Source: Streptomyces sp. Je 1-332
GTDB taxonomy: Bacteria > Actinomycetota > Actinomycetes > Streptomycetales > Streptomycetaceae
NCBI RefSeq assembly: GCF_040730185.1
Contig: NZ_CP160402.1
Location: forward strand, 7,192,001-7,256,000
Direction: 5' to 3'
DNA: 64,000 nucleotides
A program made the translations under genes and the position numbers. Shown here piece by piece: positions 27,291 through 35,084 of the stretch (position 1 is the stretch's first letter; the number at the start of each line of letters is the position of its first letter). The notes under the pieces were generated by a model. It did not search any database, had not been told where the DNA came from, and worked only from the letters and a program-made list of their open reading frames with translations.

Positions 27291-28673
27291 CTACGCGAAG
27301 GTGTCGAGCAGGCGCCCGTACACATCGAACACCCCGATCGTCAGGGGCAACAGAGCGATTACCCCCACCGACTCCACCAGATCCCCCGCCCGTCGCAGCC
27401 GTACCCGCACGTGCTCAGCGGGCTGCACCACCAGGACCACGAGGGGAACGACCGCGAACGCCACGAGCAAGGCCAGTGGCCCCGCCGCCCCGGACTGTTC
27501 CATCCACACCCATACCAGCCGTACGGCGACGACCGCCGAGGCCGTCAGCAACGCGACGACCTCGGCAGTCAGCGGAAAGGCACGCGCCCGCAACGCCAGC
27601 ACCACCGCGACGGCCCCCGCGAGCAGCACCGTCCACACAGATACGACGCGCAACACCAACACCCCGGCGAACGCTGCGGAAGCACCCGACACGACCGTGG
27701 CGATCGCCAGGCCACGATGGGTGGCCGCCAGAGCGGAAGACACCTGATAGCGGCTCACCGACACCCCACCGGAGCGCCGGTCGTCCAATCCCGGCAGCCC
27801 GGACGCCATCATCGCAAGGCGCGGCAACAACCCCAGCGCCACCACCGAAACGACCGTCAGCAACGCCGCGGCACGAGCTGTCTCGACTCCCGGGCTGCCA
27901 CCCGACTGCACGGCGAGCGCGGCCTCCCAGCACACGGCGCCCCCGGCCAGTGCCGCAGCGCCCACGAGCCCGCCGCGCCCCAGTGGCAAGAACCATCCCG
28001 ACAGCGCCAACGCCACGACCAGGGCACCGGCAACGCCCGCCATTCGCAAGGCGCCAGACCAGGCATACGCATCGCCGAGCGACCAGGCACCGAACACCCC
28101 CAGAACGCCGGTTACGACGATCAGTGTGGCGGCCAGGCTCGTCCGCCGGGCACGCCCGAACAAGGCTCCGCCGAGAGCCGCAAGGACAGCGGTGGCCAGC
28201 AGCACCGTGCCGACACCCGACGCGGAGAACTCGCCTCGCGCCAACACCCCGGCCACGACGGCCCATCCGACCGTGGCCGTACCGGACACCACCTGACGGG
28301 CCGCAGGCCGCCACCGCCACGCCCGCACATCCAAGTCGTCGGCGGCCTCATCGGTGACGTCATGCACCACCGGCGCAGACGGAGCATCCTCCACCCGAAC
28401 CAGCCGCAGCACCGCACCGTCCGGCACACCGGCCGACTCCAGCGTCCCGTCCTGCGCCAGTACCGAACCATCGGCCGTCACCAGATGCCGCAGCATCGGC
28501 TGCGTGTCCACACGGTCGTCCAACAGTCGCATGACGTCGGGCAGAAGCCGCCCGATCGGCTCCTGCGACGGCAGGACGAGGTCCACCCGCCGCCCCTCGC
28601 CAACGAGTGTGACCCGGCTGAGCGCTGTACGACTCGGACTGCTTGTCCGCCTCGTGGGTCCCGCAGGTATCAC
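27291..28673 (-). CDS. eccD: Type VII secretion integral membrane protein EccD
   Basis: The membrane channel component, 460 residues. The N-terminal ubiquitin-like (YukD) domain spans about residues 15-95: RVTLVGEGRRVDLVLPSQEP, IGRLLPDVMRLLDDR, DGSVLAQDGTLESAGV. About eleven membrane segments follow from residue 125 to the C-terminus (TATVGWAVVAGVLARG; VGTVLLATAVLAALGGALF; LVVALALSGWFLPLG; VWTVLLAGAVAVVLALRA). Start GTG 28673 is chosen because it places the YukD domain near the N-terminus, 14 bases after the preceding gene; no strong Shine-Dalgarno is visible. Its partners EccB and EccE are not in the window. Confidence 0.9.
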   Translation of the reverse strand: MIPAGPTRRTSSPSRTALSRVTLVGEGRRVDLVLPSQEPIGRLLPDVMRLLDDRVDTQPMLRHLVTADGSVLAQDGTLESAGVPDGAVLRLVRVEDAPSAPVVHDVTDEAADDLDVRAWRWRPAARQVVSGTATVGWAVVAGVLARGEFSASGVGTVLLATAVLAALGGALFGRARRTSLAATLIVVTGVLGVFGAWSLGDAYAWSGALRMAGVAGALVVALALSGWFLPLGRGGLVGAAALAGGAVCWEAALAVQSGGSPGVETARAAALLTVVSVVALGLLPRLAMMASGLPGLDDRRSGGVSVSRYQVSSALAATHRGLAIATVVSGASAAFAGVLVLRVVSVWTVLLAGAVAVVLALRARAFPLTAEVVALLTASAVVAVRLVWVWMEQSGAAGPLALLVAFAVVPLVVLVVQPAEHVRVRLRRAGDLVESVGVIALLPLTIGVFDVYGRLLDTFA

Positions 28674-28686
28674 GCGTTCGAACCAA

Positions 28687-28983
28687 TCATTGAGAGGAGG
28701 AGGAAGGTGGAGGAGAAGGAGTGGACACCGGTGCGGAAGGCGAAGAGGACGGGACTGGCGATCCGTACGGGCTCTTTCCGATAAGGCGGTGGGAGATGAA
28801 GGACCACCCCACACACCCGGCACACAACACCGCGGCGATCACAACCCCGGCGAACACCTTCCCCAACCGCTCATCCACAGAACGTCGCTGCCGCTGCGCC
28901 CCGAACAACACGGCATCTCGCAGCCGTCGGCGTCGAACAGACACCGACTCCAGCAATTGGCTGTCATAATCCTGGGCTGCCAC
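28687..28983 (-). CDS. Small single-pass membrane protein of the type VII locus
   Basis: 98 residues. A basic cytoplasmic leader (VRRRRLRDAVLFGAQRQRR) is followed by one membrane segment (VFAGVVIAAVLCAGCVGWSF) and a Ser/Pro-rich tail. GTG 28983 has AGGAG 7 bases upstream. Small proteins of this layout sit next to eccD in other Streptomyces type VII loci as far as I recall; function unknown. It lies immediately upstream of eccD and downstream of the toxin-immunity genes, so it belongs to the secretion operon. Confidence 0.75.
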   Translation of the reverse strand: MAAQDYDSQLLESVSVRRRRLRDAVLFGAQRQRRSVDERLGKVFAGVVIAAVLCAGCVGWSFISHRLIGKSPYGSPVPSSSPSAPVSTPSPPPSSSSQ

Positions 28984-29074
28984 CCCACCTACTCCTCGCT
29001 ACATCGCTCACAAGTTTCCGGCAGACCCAGGCCGTGGCCCGGGTCGAGGCATGATGAGCGGTCGTTCCTCAACA

Positions 29075-29518
29075 CTAATCAGTCGGAAGCAGGTCGGATT
29101 GGCCGGAACCCACAGGGGGCGATGTCAAGCGACTCACAGTTCCACCATCCGCGACCAGAACGTCGGGCATTTCTGCCTCAAGAAAGCGGAGATAGCCGAT
29201 GGTCCCGAAAGTGGTAGTCCGCGCAGCCAACCATGTCAGGAGAGAGTGAAGTTCGCCGAACTGGTCGGGGTGAATCTCTTGACGAACCGTCAATGCCCAC
29301 CCGCGCGGGCCGTGCTGGAGCTCGCCTACCAGGGCCCCGCCGATACGTGATGCCGGACCGGTTGAGGACAGTAGTGGATACTCCTGCACCTCCTGCAAGT
29401 CATCGACTGGAGCCGTCTCTTGGGGCTCGTCCAGGTGCCAACGAAGCAGGGCCAAGTCGGGATCGGAAATCGAGGCGGGGAGGTTAAGCGCAAGCTGCAG
29501 TTCGTAGAGGTCACTCAT
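29075..29518 (-). CDS. Hypothetical protein, candidate immunity or toxin-associated protein
   Basis: A 147-residue soluble acidic protein (start ATG 29518): LYELQLALNLPASISDPDLA, LRWHLDE, ARIGGALVGELQ, GWALTVRQEIHPDQFGELHS, then LAARTTTFGTIGYLRFLEAE. I recall similar proteins beside actinomycete polymorphic toxins, without a named domain. It starts 14 bases after the previous gene, in the position of a second immunity gene. The weak Shine-Dalgarno suggests coupling to upstream translation. Base composition is less extremely GC-rich than eccC, typical for exchanged immunity genes. Confidence 0.65.
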   Translation of the reverse strand: MSDLYELQLALNLPASISDPDLALLRWHLDEPQETAPVDDLQEVQEYPLLSSTGPASRIGGALVGELQHGPRGWALTVRQEIHPDQFGELHSLLTWLAARTTTFGTIGYLRFLEAEMPDVLVADGGTVSRLTSPPVGSGQSDLLPTD

Positions 29519-29532
29519 GCGAGATGTCCATG

Positions 29533-29994
29533 CTACTCGTCTTCTTCCATTTGCGTCGTCAAACGCAGTGTGAGCTCGGCGCTGGCCAGCATCCGGGTGA
29601 TCTCAATCGGCAGATTCCCGAATTCTTCCCTGACGACATCGGAAGGGTCAATTGTGCGCAACTGTCCGTCGCGGCCCTCTGCCTCGACGACGTAGCGATA
29701 GCCGCGTGGTGCCGTAGAGTCGTCTACCACATTCCATCGAGCACCATGTTTCTCGATGAGGAATTCCGATACGTATGACATCAGGTCGCTGAGCAGCGTC
29801 ACCCAGTCTGATGGCTCGAATTCCTGGTAAGGAAGACGGGATACGTAATTCTGTAGAGCTGGGACTAGCTGCAGCGGGTCGCCAACGTAGACGTCCGGGG
29901 CGACTCCCAGCATGTCTGCGATTCCGACAATATTATTGCGTGAATCCTCGATCCATCGTTCGAGGTCTGGTTCGGGAGCGGCTGCCCTCGCCAT
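29533..29994 (-). CDS. Putative immunity protein of the type VII toxin
   Basis: A 153-residue acidic soluble protein with no recognised domain: PEPDLERWIEDSRNNIVGIA, DMLGVAPDVYVGDPLQLVPA, YQEFEPSDWVTLLSDLMSYV, then GARWNVVDDS and a helical C-terminus ending QMEEDE. It begins 20 bases after the toxin stop, with GGAAGG 8 bases before ATG 29994; an in-frame GTG at 30003 overlaps that ribosome site and is less likely. Immediate placement downstream of the nuclease toxin, small size and acidity fit a cognate inhibitor. A/T content rises here relative to the secretion genes. Confidence 0.6.
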   Translation of the reverse strand: MARAAAPEPDLERWIEDSRNNIVGIADMLGVAPDVYVGDPLQLVPALQNYVSRLPYQEFEPSDWVTLLSDLMSYVSEFLIEKHGARWNVVDDSTAPRGYRYVVEAEGRDGQLRTIDPSDVVREEFGNLPIEITRMLASAELTLRLTTQMEEDE

Positions 29995-30014
29995 TCCTGG
30001 CACCTTCCGTGTGG

Positions 30015-32363
30015 TTAAGACTTCTTGGGGGGTGGACCGTATTCAACGAATACGATTCTTGCCTGTATGAGGTAATTTCTGAGTGCTTGTGAGGGGGGCG
30101 CGTGAGTGAACACCCAGCGAGGATCATATCCGGGATCTAGCCGCCGCAGCGTCAGATCCTTGTTGATCTGCTCCATCATCCCCTTGTTCAGTGGTACCTC
30201 GCCGTTGACGACCTGCTTCGTTCCGTCTGCGAGTGTGACTGTCCGGAATTCCAGGTAGTGCTTCACCTCAACAGCCAGCGTACGCCCGTCCGGCAGGTCC
30301 ACAGGAACATCGACCTTTCGCCCTCCTGGGCGCTCGACCGGGTAATACGGGTGGTCATGCCGCGTCACTCTGTAGTGCCTTTCCGGGCTGCCGTCGAGCA
30401 TCTCCCGGAGGTAGTCTTCGGCTGCGTCATTCCGATATTTACTCGGGCGCAGATTGCGCAACTCGCGCAGAGTCAGTTCTGTTCTGCCAGGCGGGAGCGC
30501 TGGTCGTGTGAAGTCGGGGACGTCGCTTCCAGTACCGCCTTGACGTGGTTCGGCCGATGCGTCCGGTTCATTGGCATCCGTTTGGGTGTCGTGTGACGTG
30601 GTCGTATCCGGATCATCTGATCCGCTGCCGTGAGCTGGCTCGTTCGAGCTGTCATTGGCTGCGCCTGCCCCGTTGGGCCCTTCGTTTCCACGAGCGCCAT
30701 GGCCAGCAACATGGGCCTCCCCAGTGGCTGTCCCGCCTGTGCCGCTGCCTTCGCGAGAGGGCGTCGAGTCGTGCGGCCGGCTCGGCACAGGTTCATGGTT
30801 GGTGGACGGGCCACGACCGAGGTCGTCTGCCGCGCCGCTGGGTAGCTGGTTCGTCCTGCCTCCAGCGTGGCCGGAGGAGCCGGTAACGGGCATATCGTTA
30901 CCAGTCCGGCCGACGGCCCCGACCGCCCCCTCTCCGGAGCGGGCACCGGCCATCGCCGGCTCACGAACCGGTGCGCGCACGGCGGGTGTTTCGGCCTGCC
31001 CTCCGGTGCGCTCGGGAGCCGCCCTCTGGACCTTGACCTGGTCGACGTGCTGGACGATCACCTTGTGGTTCTCGTCGAGGAGTGCGCCCTCGCGGGTGAG
31101 GTAGCGGGTCTCGCCCTTCTCCGTCACGTACTTGAGGGTGTTGTCCGGGAGGACCTCGACGCGGTCGGGGATCTTTACGATCGTGCCGTCGGGCTGGAGT
31201 TTGCCCTGCCCGGACAGGACGTCGTTGTATGCCCCGGTGTTGAGGTTCTTGAGGCTGCCGAAGAGGTCGCCTACCTTGACGGCGCCGAACTTGCCGGCCT
31301 TCCCGATGTAGGTGATGGGGTCGACCAGACGGCCGGCCTTGCCCGCGACCGAGATGGCCTTCGCGGCGGCACCGCTCTTGGCAGCTGCGCCCGCGCCCCC
31401 GGTGGCCACGGTGGTGATGACGTTGAAAGAGACCGCCCCGGCGGCACGTGCGGGGTTCTTGCCCCACTGGTCGTAGGCAACCAGGGCCTTGCCTGTCTCC
31501 GTGACCGCCGTACGCGAATCGCGCAGCCAGGAGGGCAGCTTGTCCTTGGGGGCCATCCAGTAGGCGGCCCCGGCGGGGCTGAGGGTGATGGCAAGGCCGG
31601 TCGCCAGCTTGGCCAGGCCCGTCCAGGCCTGACCTGCGGCCTCCCAGCCGTCCGTGCCGACCAGGGTGCCCAGGCCCTTGATCGTGCCGACGACGCCGTC
31701 AATGATGAAGCCGTCCCACACAAAGCTCTTGATGTTGTGGCGGACGGCCGCCCATCCGGTGTATTCCCGCTCGACCGGAGCGCCCCAGGGCGTCGACTCG
31801 GCGTGGTTGAGGTCCTCGGCCTTGTAGCCGTAGGTGCCGCAGTTGCTCTCGCCGTCGCTGGCCTTGAGCTGGATGCCGCCGACCAGGGCGGTGATCTTGT
31901 TGTGGCAGGCGCGTTCGGCCGCCCAGAACGCGTCCATGGTGGTGTTCACGTCGTGCCACAGGTCGTTGTTGTGCTGGACCTTGTCCTTGTCCTCGCGCCA
32001 GTCTTCGTCACCCGCGACGTCGTTGCAGTAGAAACTGCTGGCCTCGGTCTGCAGACTTTTGAGCTTGGCGGCCAGCGGACGCACCTCATCCGCGTAGGTG
32101 GTCAGCGCTTGCGACACCTTCTCCAGGTCGTCGGCGAACGCGTCCGTCTTGGTAGCCACCGGCGCGGTGGTGGCGAACAGATCCTCCGCCTCCGGGGCCT
32201 GGTAGAAGGCGGACAATCCCTGGAAGTTGGAGTGGACCAGCGCGCCATTGACGCGGAACAGGATCGCTTCCGCGGTCAGGGTCGTTGCATCCAGTTCCAG
32301 TTGTTCCAGGTTCCCGGTGAACTGGGGGATTCCTGCGGAGTCAATGAGCTTGGCATCGCTCAC
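30015..32363 (-). CDS. Type VII-secreted polymorphic toxin with C-terminal restriction-endonuclease-like nuclease domain
   Basis: A 782-residue modular protein. Residues 1-160 are helical and WXG/LXG-like (FADDLEKVSQALTTYADEVR; DAFWAAERACHNKITALVGG). Residues 175-400 are a Gly/Ala-rich hydrophobic region (VVGTIKGLGTLVG; FNVITTVATGGAGAAAKSGA) that could aid translocation. Residues 440-640 are low-complexity Gly/Ser/Thr/Glu linker. The C-terminal 140 residues carry a PD-(D/E)XK signature: Asp685 in KVDVPVDLPDG, then Glu699 and Lys701 in LAVEVKHY, so DNA or RNA cleavage is predicted. It starts by overlapping DUF6507 by four bases and is followed within 20 bases by two small acidic genes. Export by the adjacent EccC/EccD machine is inferred. 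Confidence 0.78.
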   Translation of the reverse strand: MSDAKLIDSAGIPQFTGNLEQLELDATTLTAEAILFRVNGALVHSNFQGLSAFYQAPEAEDLFATTAPVATKTDAFADDLEKVSQALTTYADEVRPLAAKLKSLQTEASSFYCNDVAGDEDWREDKDKVQHNNDLWHDVNTTMDAFWAAERACHNKITALVGGIQLKASDGESNCGTYGYKAEDLNHAESTPWGAPVEREYTGWAAVRHNIKSFVWDGFIIDGVVGTIKGLGTLVGTDGWEAAGQAWTGLAKLATGLAITLSPAGAAYWMAPKDKLPSWLRDSRTAVTETGKALVAYDQWGKNPARAAGAVSFNVITTVATGGAGAAAKSGAAAKAISVAGKAGRLVDPITYIGKAGKFGAVKVGDLFGSLKNLNTGAYNDVLSGQGKLQPDGTIVKIPDRVEVLPDNTLKYVTEKGETRYLTREGALLDENHKVIVQHVDQVKVQRAAPERTGGQAETPAVRAPVREPAMAGARSGEGAVGAVGRTGNDMPVTGSSGHAGGRTNQLPSGAADDLGRGPSTNHEPVPSRPHDSTPSREGSGTGGTATGEAHVAGHGARGNEGPNGAGAANDSSNEPAHGSGSDDPDTTTSHDTQTDANEPDASAEPRQGGTGSDVPDFTRPALPPGRTELTLRELRNLRPSKYRNDAAEDYLREMLDGSPERHYRVTRHDHPYYPVERPGGRKVDVPVDLPDGRTLAVEVKHYLEFRTVTLADGTKQVVNGEVPLNKGMMEQINKDLTLRRLDPGYDPRWVFTHAPPSQALRNYLIQARIVFVEYGPPPKKS

Positions 32364-32752
32364 TTGCCACCGCCTTGTCCGGTGCCCGCACCGGGCATGT
32401 CGATCTTGGGTTCCTTCAGGGCGGCGGCCTGGGCGTCAGCAGCCATGTCCAGGTCCCCCTTGATGTATGCGGTGGTTGCCTCGCCCGCGCCGTTCAATGA
32501 ACTCCCGGCGCGCTTGGCGATATAGGTCAGGTCCTTCTGCCACTGCGTGAAGAACACGCCCAGCGCGGCTGCCACCGGTCCCTGTGTGCCGTCTCCCTCG
32601 CGCCCGCCTTCGACAGCAGTCCCCGCCGACTTCGCCGCGCTCGGCAGCGTCTTTTGCATCTGCCCACCAACGCTGGCGAGCCCTTCGGCGGCCGTACCCG
32701 CCTTCTCCAGAACGCCGCTCACTCCGGCAGGATCAATGTCCCAAGCCGTCAC
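32360..32752 (-). CDS. DUF6507 family protein, WXG100-like T7SS partner
   Basis: 130 residues. TAWDIDPAGVSGVLEKAGTA is the DUF6507 N-terminus; the rest is a helical hairpin of WXG100 size with a turn near VFFTQWQKDL. A YxxxD motif (YIKGD) near residue 95 matches the general C-terminal export signal of type VII substrates. The C-terminus is Gly-rich and flexible. It overlaps the toxin start by four bases, the usual position of an LXG-toxin chaperone or co-secreted partner, so a role in delivering the toxin is likely but inferred. Confidence 0.75.
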   Translation of the reverse strand: MTAWDIDPAGVSGVLEKAGTAAEGLASVGGQMQKTLPSAAKSAGTAVEGGREGDGTQGPVAAALGVFFTQWQKDLTYIAKRAGSSLNGAGEATTAYIKGDLDMAADAQAAALKEPKIDMPGAGTGQGGGK

Positions 32753-32837
32753 AACAAGCCCCCTTCATCCCCGATCCCCGTCGCCCATACCGCTGGTCTC
32801 GGCCGGGCGCCCCACCGCCTCTCCAGGAGGCGGGCAG

Positions 32838-33149
32838 TCAGCCGATGTTGTCGACCGCCGCGCGCGCCCGCGCGAGCGTCGACTGTGCGGTGCCGTCGTT
32901 CTGCTCCAGTGTGGTGCGCACGAGGCGGATGATTTCCCGGACCTCGTTGGCCGCCTTGTTCCAGCGGACTTCCTTGCCGTGGTAGTCGTCGGAGACGCCG
33001 TCGGCCTGGTAGTCGGCCATCGCGGCCTTCACCGCGCGGTCACGGTCGCCGAGCACCAGCTCCAGCTGACCGATGATGATCTGCAGGCCGCCCTGCACGT
33101 CGGCCGAGGCGCCGGTGTCGTAGGAGCGGCGGTCCTGGGTTCCAGCCAT
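32838..33149 (-). CDS. WXG100/ESAT-6-like protein (annotated in the genus as pore-forming ESAT-6 family)
   Basis: 103 residues, a two-helix hairpin of ESAT-6 size. AGTQDRRSYDTGASADVQGG, then IIGQLELVLGDRDRAVKAAM and a turn at DDYHGKEVRW, where Y-H-G stands in place of W-x-G and doubles as a YxxxE motif. The second helix is NEVREIIRLVRTTLEQNDGT. ATG 33149 is chosen; upstream is a short A/G-rich stretch. Paired with the next gene upstream, it probably forms the secreted heterodimer that gates EccC. Confidence 0.82.
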   Translation of the reverse strand: MAGTQDRRSYDTGASADVQGGLQIIIGQLELVLGDRDRAVKAAMADYQADGVSDDYHGKEVRWNKAANEVREIIRLVRTTLEQNDGTAQSTLARARAAVDNIG

Positions 33150-33207
33150 GGCGAAGTTCCCCCTGTGTGCGAAGTGTTGGGTGTGCGTGCAGGTCGAGTC
33201 GGCAGGA

Positions 33208-33537
33208 TCAGGCCGAGAAGCGGGCGCCGTCGAAGTTGGCCGCGCCCATGTTCTGGTGGGCGTTGTCGGACTGCTCCTGGTCACCGGAGCCGAACGCGGT
33301 GTCCATGCCCGCCTGGCCGCCCAGAATTGAGGACAGCGCACCGTTCAGATCCGAAGTGATCTCGTCCGCCCGCAACTTGAACGAGTCGAAGGTCGCTTTG
33401 CCCGCCCCGTTGAACTTGCCCTCCAGCGGCTCCGCCGCCTGGACCAGCAGACTGATCAGCGTCCCGAGATCGTCGCTGGACCCCACCGTGCTCTTCCCCA
33501 GCACCGCGAGAGTCGTGTCTCCCATGTCGAACTTCAT
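33208..33537 (-). CDS. WXG100-like protein, first gene of the type VII operon
   Basis: 109 residues. An N-terminal beta-like start (KFDMGDTTLAVLGKSTVGSS) is followed by helices LGTLISLLVQAAEPLEGKF and TFDSFKLRADEITSDLNGAL; the turn reads FNG rather than WxG. The C-terminus is flexible (SDNAHQNMGAANF). ATG 33537 has a GGGGGTGG stretch about 6 bases upstream. It lies 58 bases ahead of its partner gene and starts the operon, consistent with high expression of WXG100 pairs. Confidence 0.78.
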   Translation of the reverse strand: MKFDMGDTTLAVLGKSTVGSSDDLGTLISLLVQAAEPLEGKFNGAGKATFDSFKLRADEITSDLNGALSSILGGQAGMDTAFGSGDQEQSDNAHQNMGAANFDGARFSA

Positions 33538-33614
33538 GAGTCCACCCCCGTAAGTCGCCAACTTATGGTGTGCGCCGCTCGTCGTCTGTGAGTCACGGGA
33601 GCCGCACGCATCAC

Positions 33615-33669
33615 TCACGCCCCGTAGCGTATCGAACATCCTCTCCCATCGCGCGTTGCAGACGCAACG
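33615..33669 (-). promoter_or_regulatory. Candidate promoter/operator upstream of the type VII operon
   Basis: On the minus strand the perfect inverted repeat CGTTGC-gtct-GCAACG (33654-33669) lies about 120 bases before the first WXG100 gene. A TACGCT hexamer, which fits an actinomycete -10 box, lies downstream near 33625-33630. No good -35 box was found at the right spacing. A repressor or activator site is inferred from the symmetry only. Confidence 0.35.
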
Positions 33670-34040
33670 TCGTTTGGACTGAAGTGGCGTGATCTGTCGC
33701 ATGGCGTCGGCAACGGCGTCCTGGTTTACGCAACCCAACTCCGTGCTCACCAGCAGCGTGTCAGTTCGGCCCCACAGGGATCGGGCCGCGCCGGTAGGCG
33801 CTGAGGGGAGTTACGTGGCCGGGACCTTGCGTCGCGGGAAGGGCGCGACGAGGCCTGATGCAAGACGTAACCGGCGGTCGATGCAGTCAGAAGCGCTGCC
33901 TGCGGAGCAGTGCCTGTACACCTGGTCGTCGAGTCCAGGCGTTCCCGATGCCCAGCTTGCACGGCCGAGGAGCGAGCAATTCGAGTTACTCGTTGGCTCG
34001 TTGGCCGACGAGTGCTGGTGCAGTGACGGGCCGGCGACGG
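33670..34040. other. Gene-free region between type VII operon and DPBB fragment
   Basis: No frame here shows family resemblance or a plausible ribosome site. The stretch is degenerate sequence leading into a truncated plus-strand DPBB domain. Confidence 0.5.
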
Positions 34041-34244
34041 CGCTTCTGCGGTGGCAGCGTCGCTGCCGCGTTCCCGGTCGGTACGCAGCTGAAGGTGACG
34101 AACCTGGACAACTCCAAGTCCACCACGGTGGAGGTCACTTCGACGTCGGGCAGCTGTGTTCTGCTCAACAACGCGGCGTTCGAGGAGGTGCGCGAGTCCG
34201 GGAAGTTCCTCATCCGCGAGGCGCGGATCGAGCGCGTCGGGTAG
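34041..34244 (+). pseudogene. Truncated DPBB/RlpA-like secreted protein
   Basis: The plus-strand frame reads FCGGSVAAAFPVGTQLKVTN, STTVEVTSTSGSCVLLNNAA and FEEVRESGKFLIREARIERV with a TAG stop at 34242-34244. This is the double-psi beta-barrel C-terminal half seen in small secreted RlpA/expansin-like actinomycete proteins (GT-L-VTNL and GSCVLLNNAAF motifs). No signal peptide or credible start exists upstream in the same frame. It is therefore likely a remnant, or a gene whose 5' end is damaged. Confidence 0.45.
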
Positions 34245-34260
34245 TCGTTAAGGTGGCTCA

Positions 34261-35055
34261 GTGGCCTGGCGGTTCCGGGCCGCTCCGGACGGCACGGCTG
34301 CTCCGGACGGTGGCTCCTGCGCGGGCCAAGTGGCTTACGGCGGGGGCCAAGTGGCTCACGGCGAGGGGGCGTTGGGCTTGGTGGAGTGCTTGGATCGGCC
34401 CGCGGCGCTGCCCCCGTCGTTGCCCCCTTCACTGCGCGCGCCGCTCGGTTTCATCGCCGTCCTCGCCGCGCTGGTGGTCGTCACGCTCGGGGTCCTGTAC
34501 GCCGGTCACGGTCGGTCCGGCTCCGTGGACAGGTGGTTCATCCAGCCCACGGACGACAGCGTGCGGCCGCCATGGCGCGGCCTCGCCCTGGCCACGGACT
34601 TCTTGGCGGAGCCCGCCGGAGCGGCGATGCTGCTCGTGCTTGCCGTGACGGGCTGTCTGCTGCTTCGGCGGCCCCGCGCAGCGGTGCTCGTCGTGGCCGG
34701 GGTCGTCGTGACCGTGGGGGCGACGACACTGGTCAAACCCCTGGTGGGGCGCACCATCCACGGCGACGGCAACCTGTCCTATCCGAGCGGGCACACCGCC
34801 TTCCTCACCGCACTCGCCCTCATGGTGGCGCTGCTCGCGGCAGGGCGGCTCGGCCTCGGCCGGGCGGCCGGCATGCTGCTCGTGCTCGGAGCGGCGCTGG
34901 TCACCGGCGCCGCCATGGGCTGGGCGCAGGTCTCCCTGGGCGCGCACTACCCGACCGACGTACTCGGCGGCTGGTGCACCGCGCTGGCCGTCGTACCGGC
35001 GATCGCGTGGCTGGTCGACCTGGCGGCCGACGCCCTTCGGCGGAAGCGCCGCTGA
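34261..35055 (+). CDS. PAP2-family membrane phosphatase
   Basis: 264 residues with about six membrane segments. The phosphatase signature is split as in the family: KPLVGRTIHG (motif 1), SYPSGHTAF (motif 2, catalytic His) and LGAHYPTDVLGG (motif 3, second His). Substrates are lipid pyrophosphates or phosphatidic acid; next to an exopolysaccharide operon, recycling of undecaprenyl pyrophosphate is an attractive role. GTG 34261 has AAGGTGG 4 bases upstream, but the first 40 residues are low-complexity and carry a tandem duplication (GGCCAAGTGGCT twice). GTG 34381 is a plausible alternative start. It converges on the aminotransferase gene with a 29-base gap. Confidence 0.85.
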   Translation: MAWRFRAAPDGTAAPDGGSCAGQVAYGGGQVAHGEGALGLVECLDRPAALPPSLPPSLRAPLGFIAVLAALVVVTLGVLYAGHGRSGSVDRWFIQPTDDSVRPPWRGLALATDFLAEPAGAAMLLVLAVTGCLLLRRPRAAVLVVAGVVVTVGATTLVKPLVGRTIHGDGNLSYPSGHTAFLTALALMVALLAAGRLGLGRAAGMLLVLGAALVTGAAMGWAQVSLGAHYPTDVLGGWCTALAVVPAIAWLVDLAADALRRKRR

Positions 35056-35084
35056 CGGCGCATCACGTCACCTCACACACCAGC

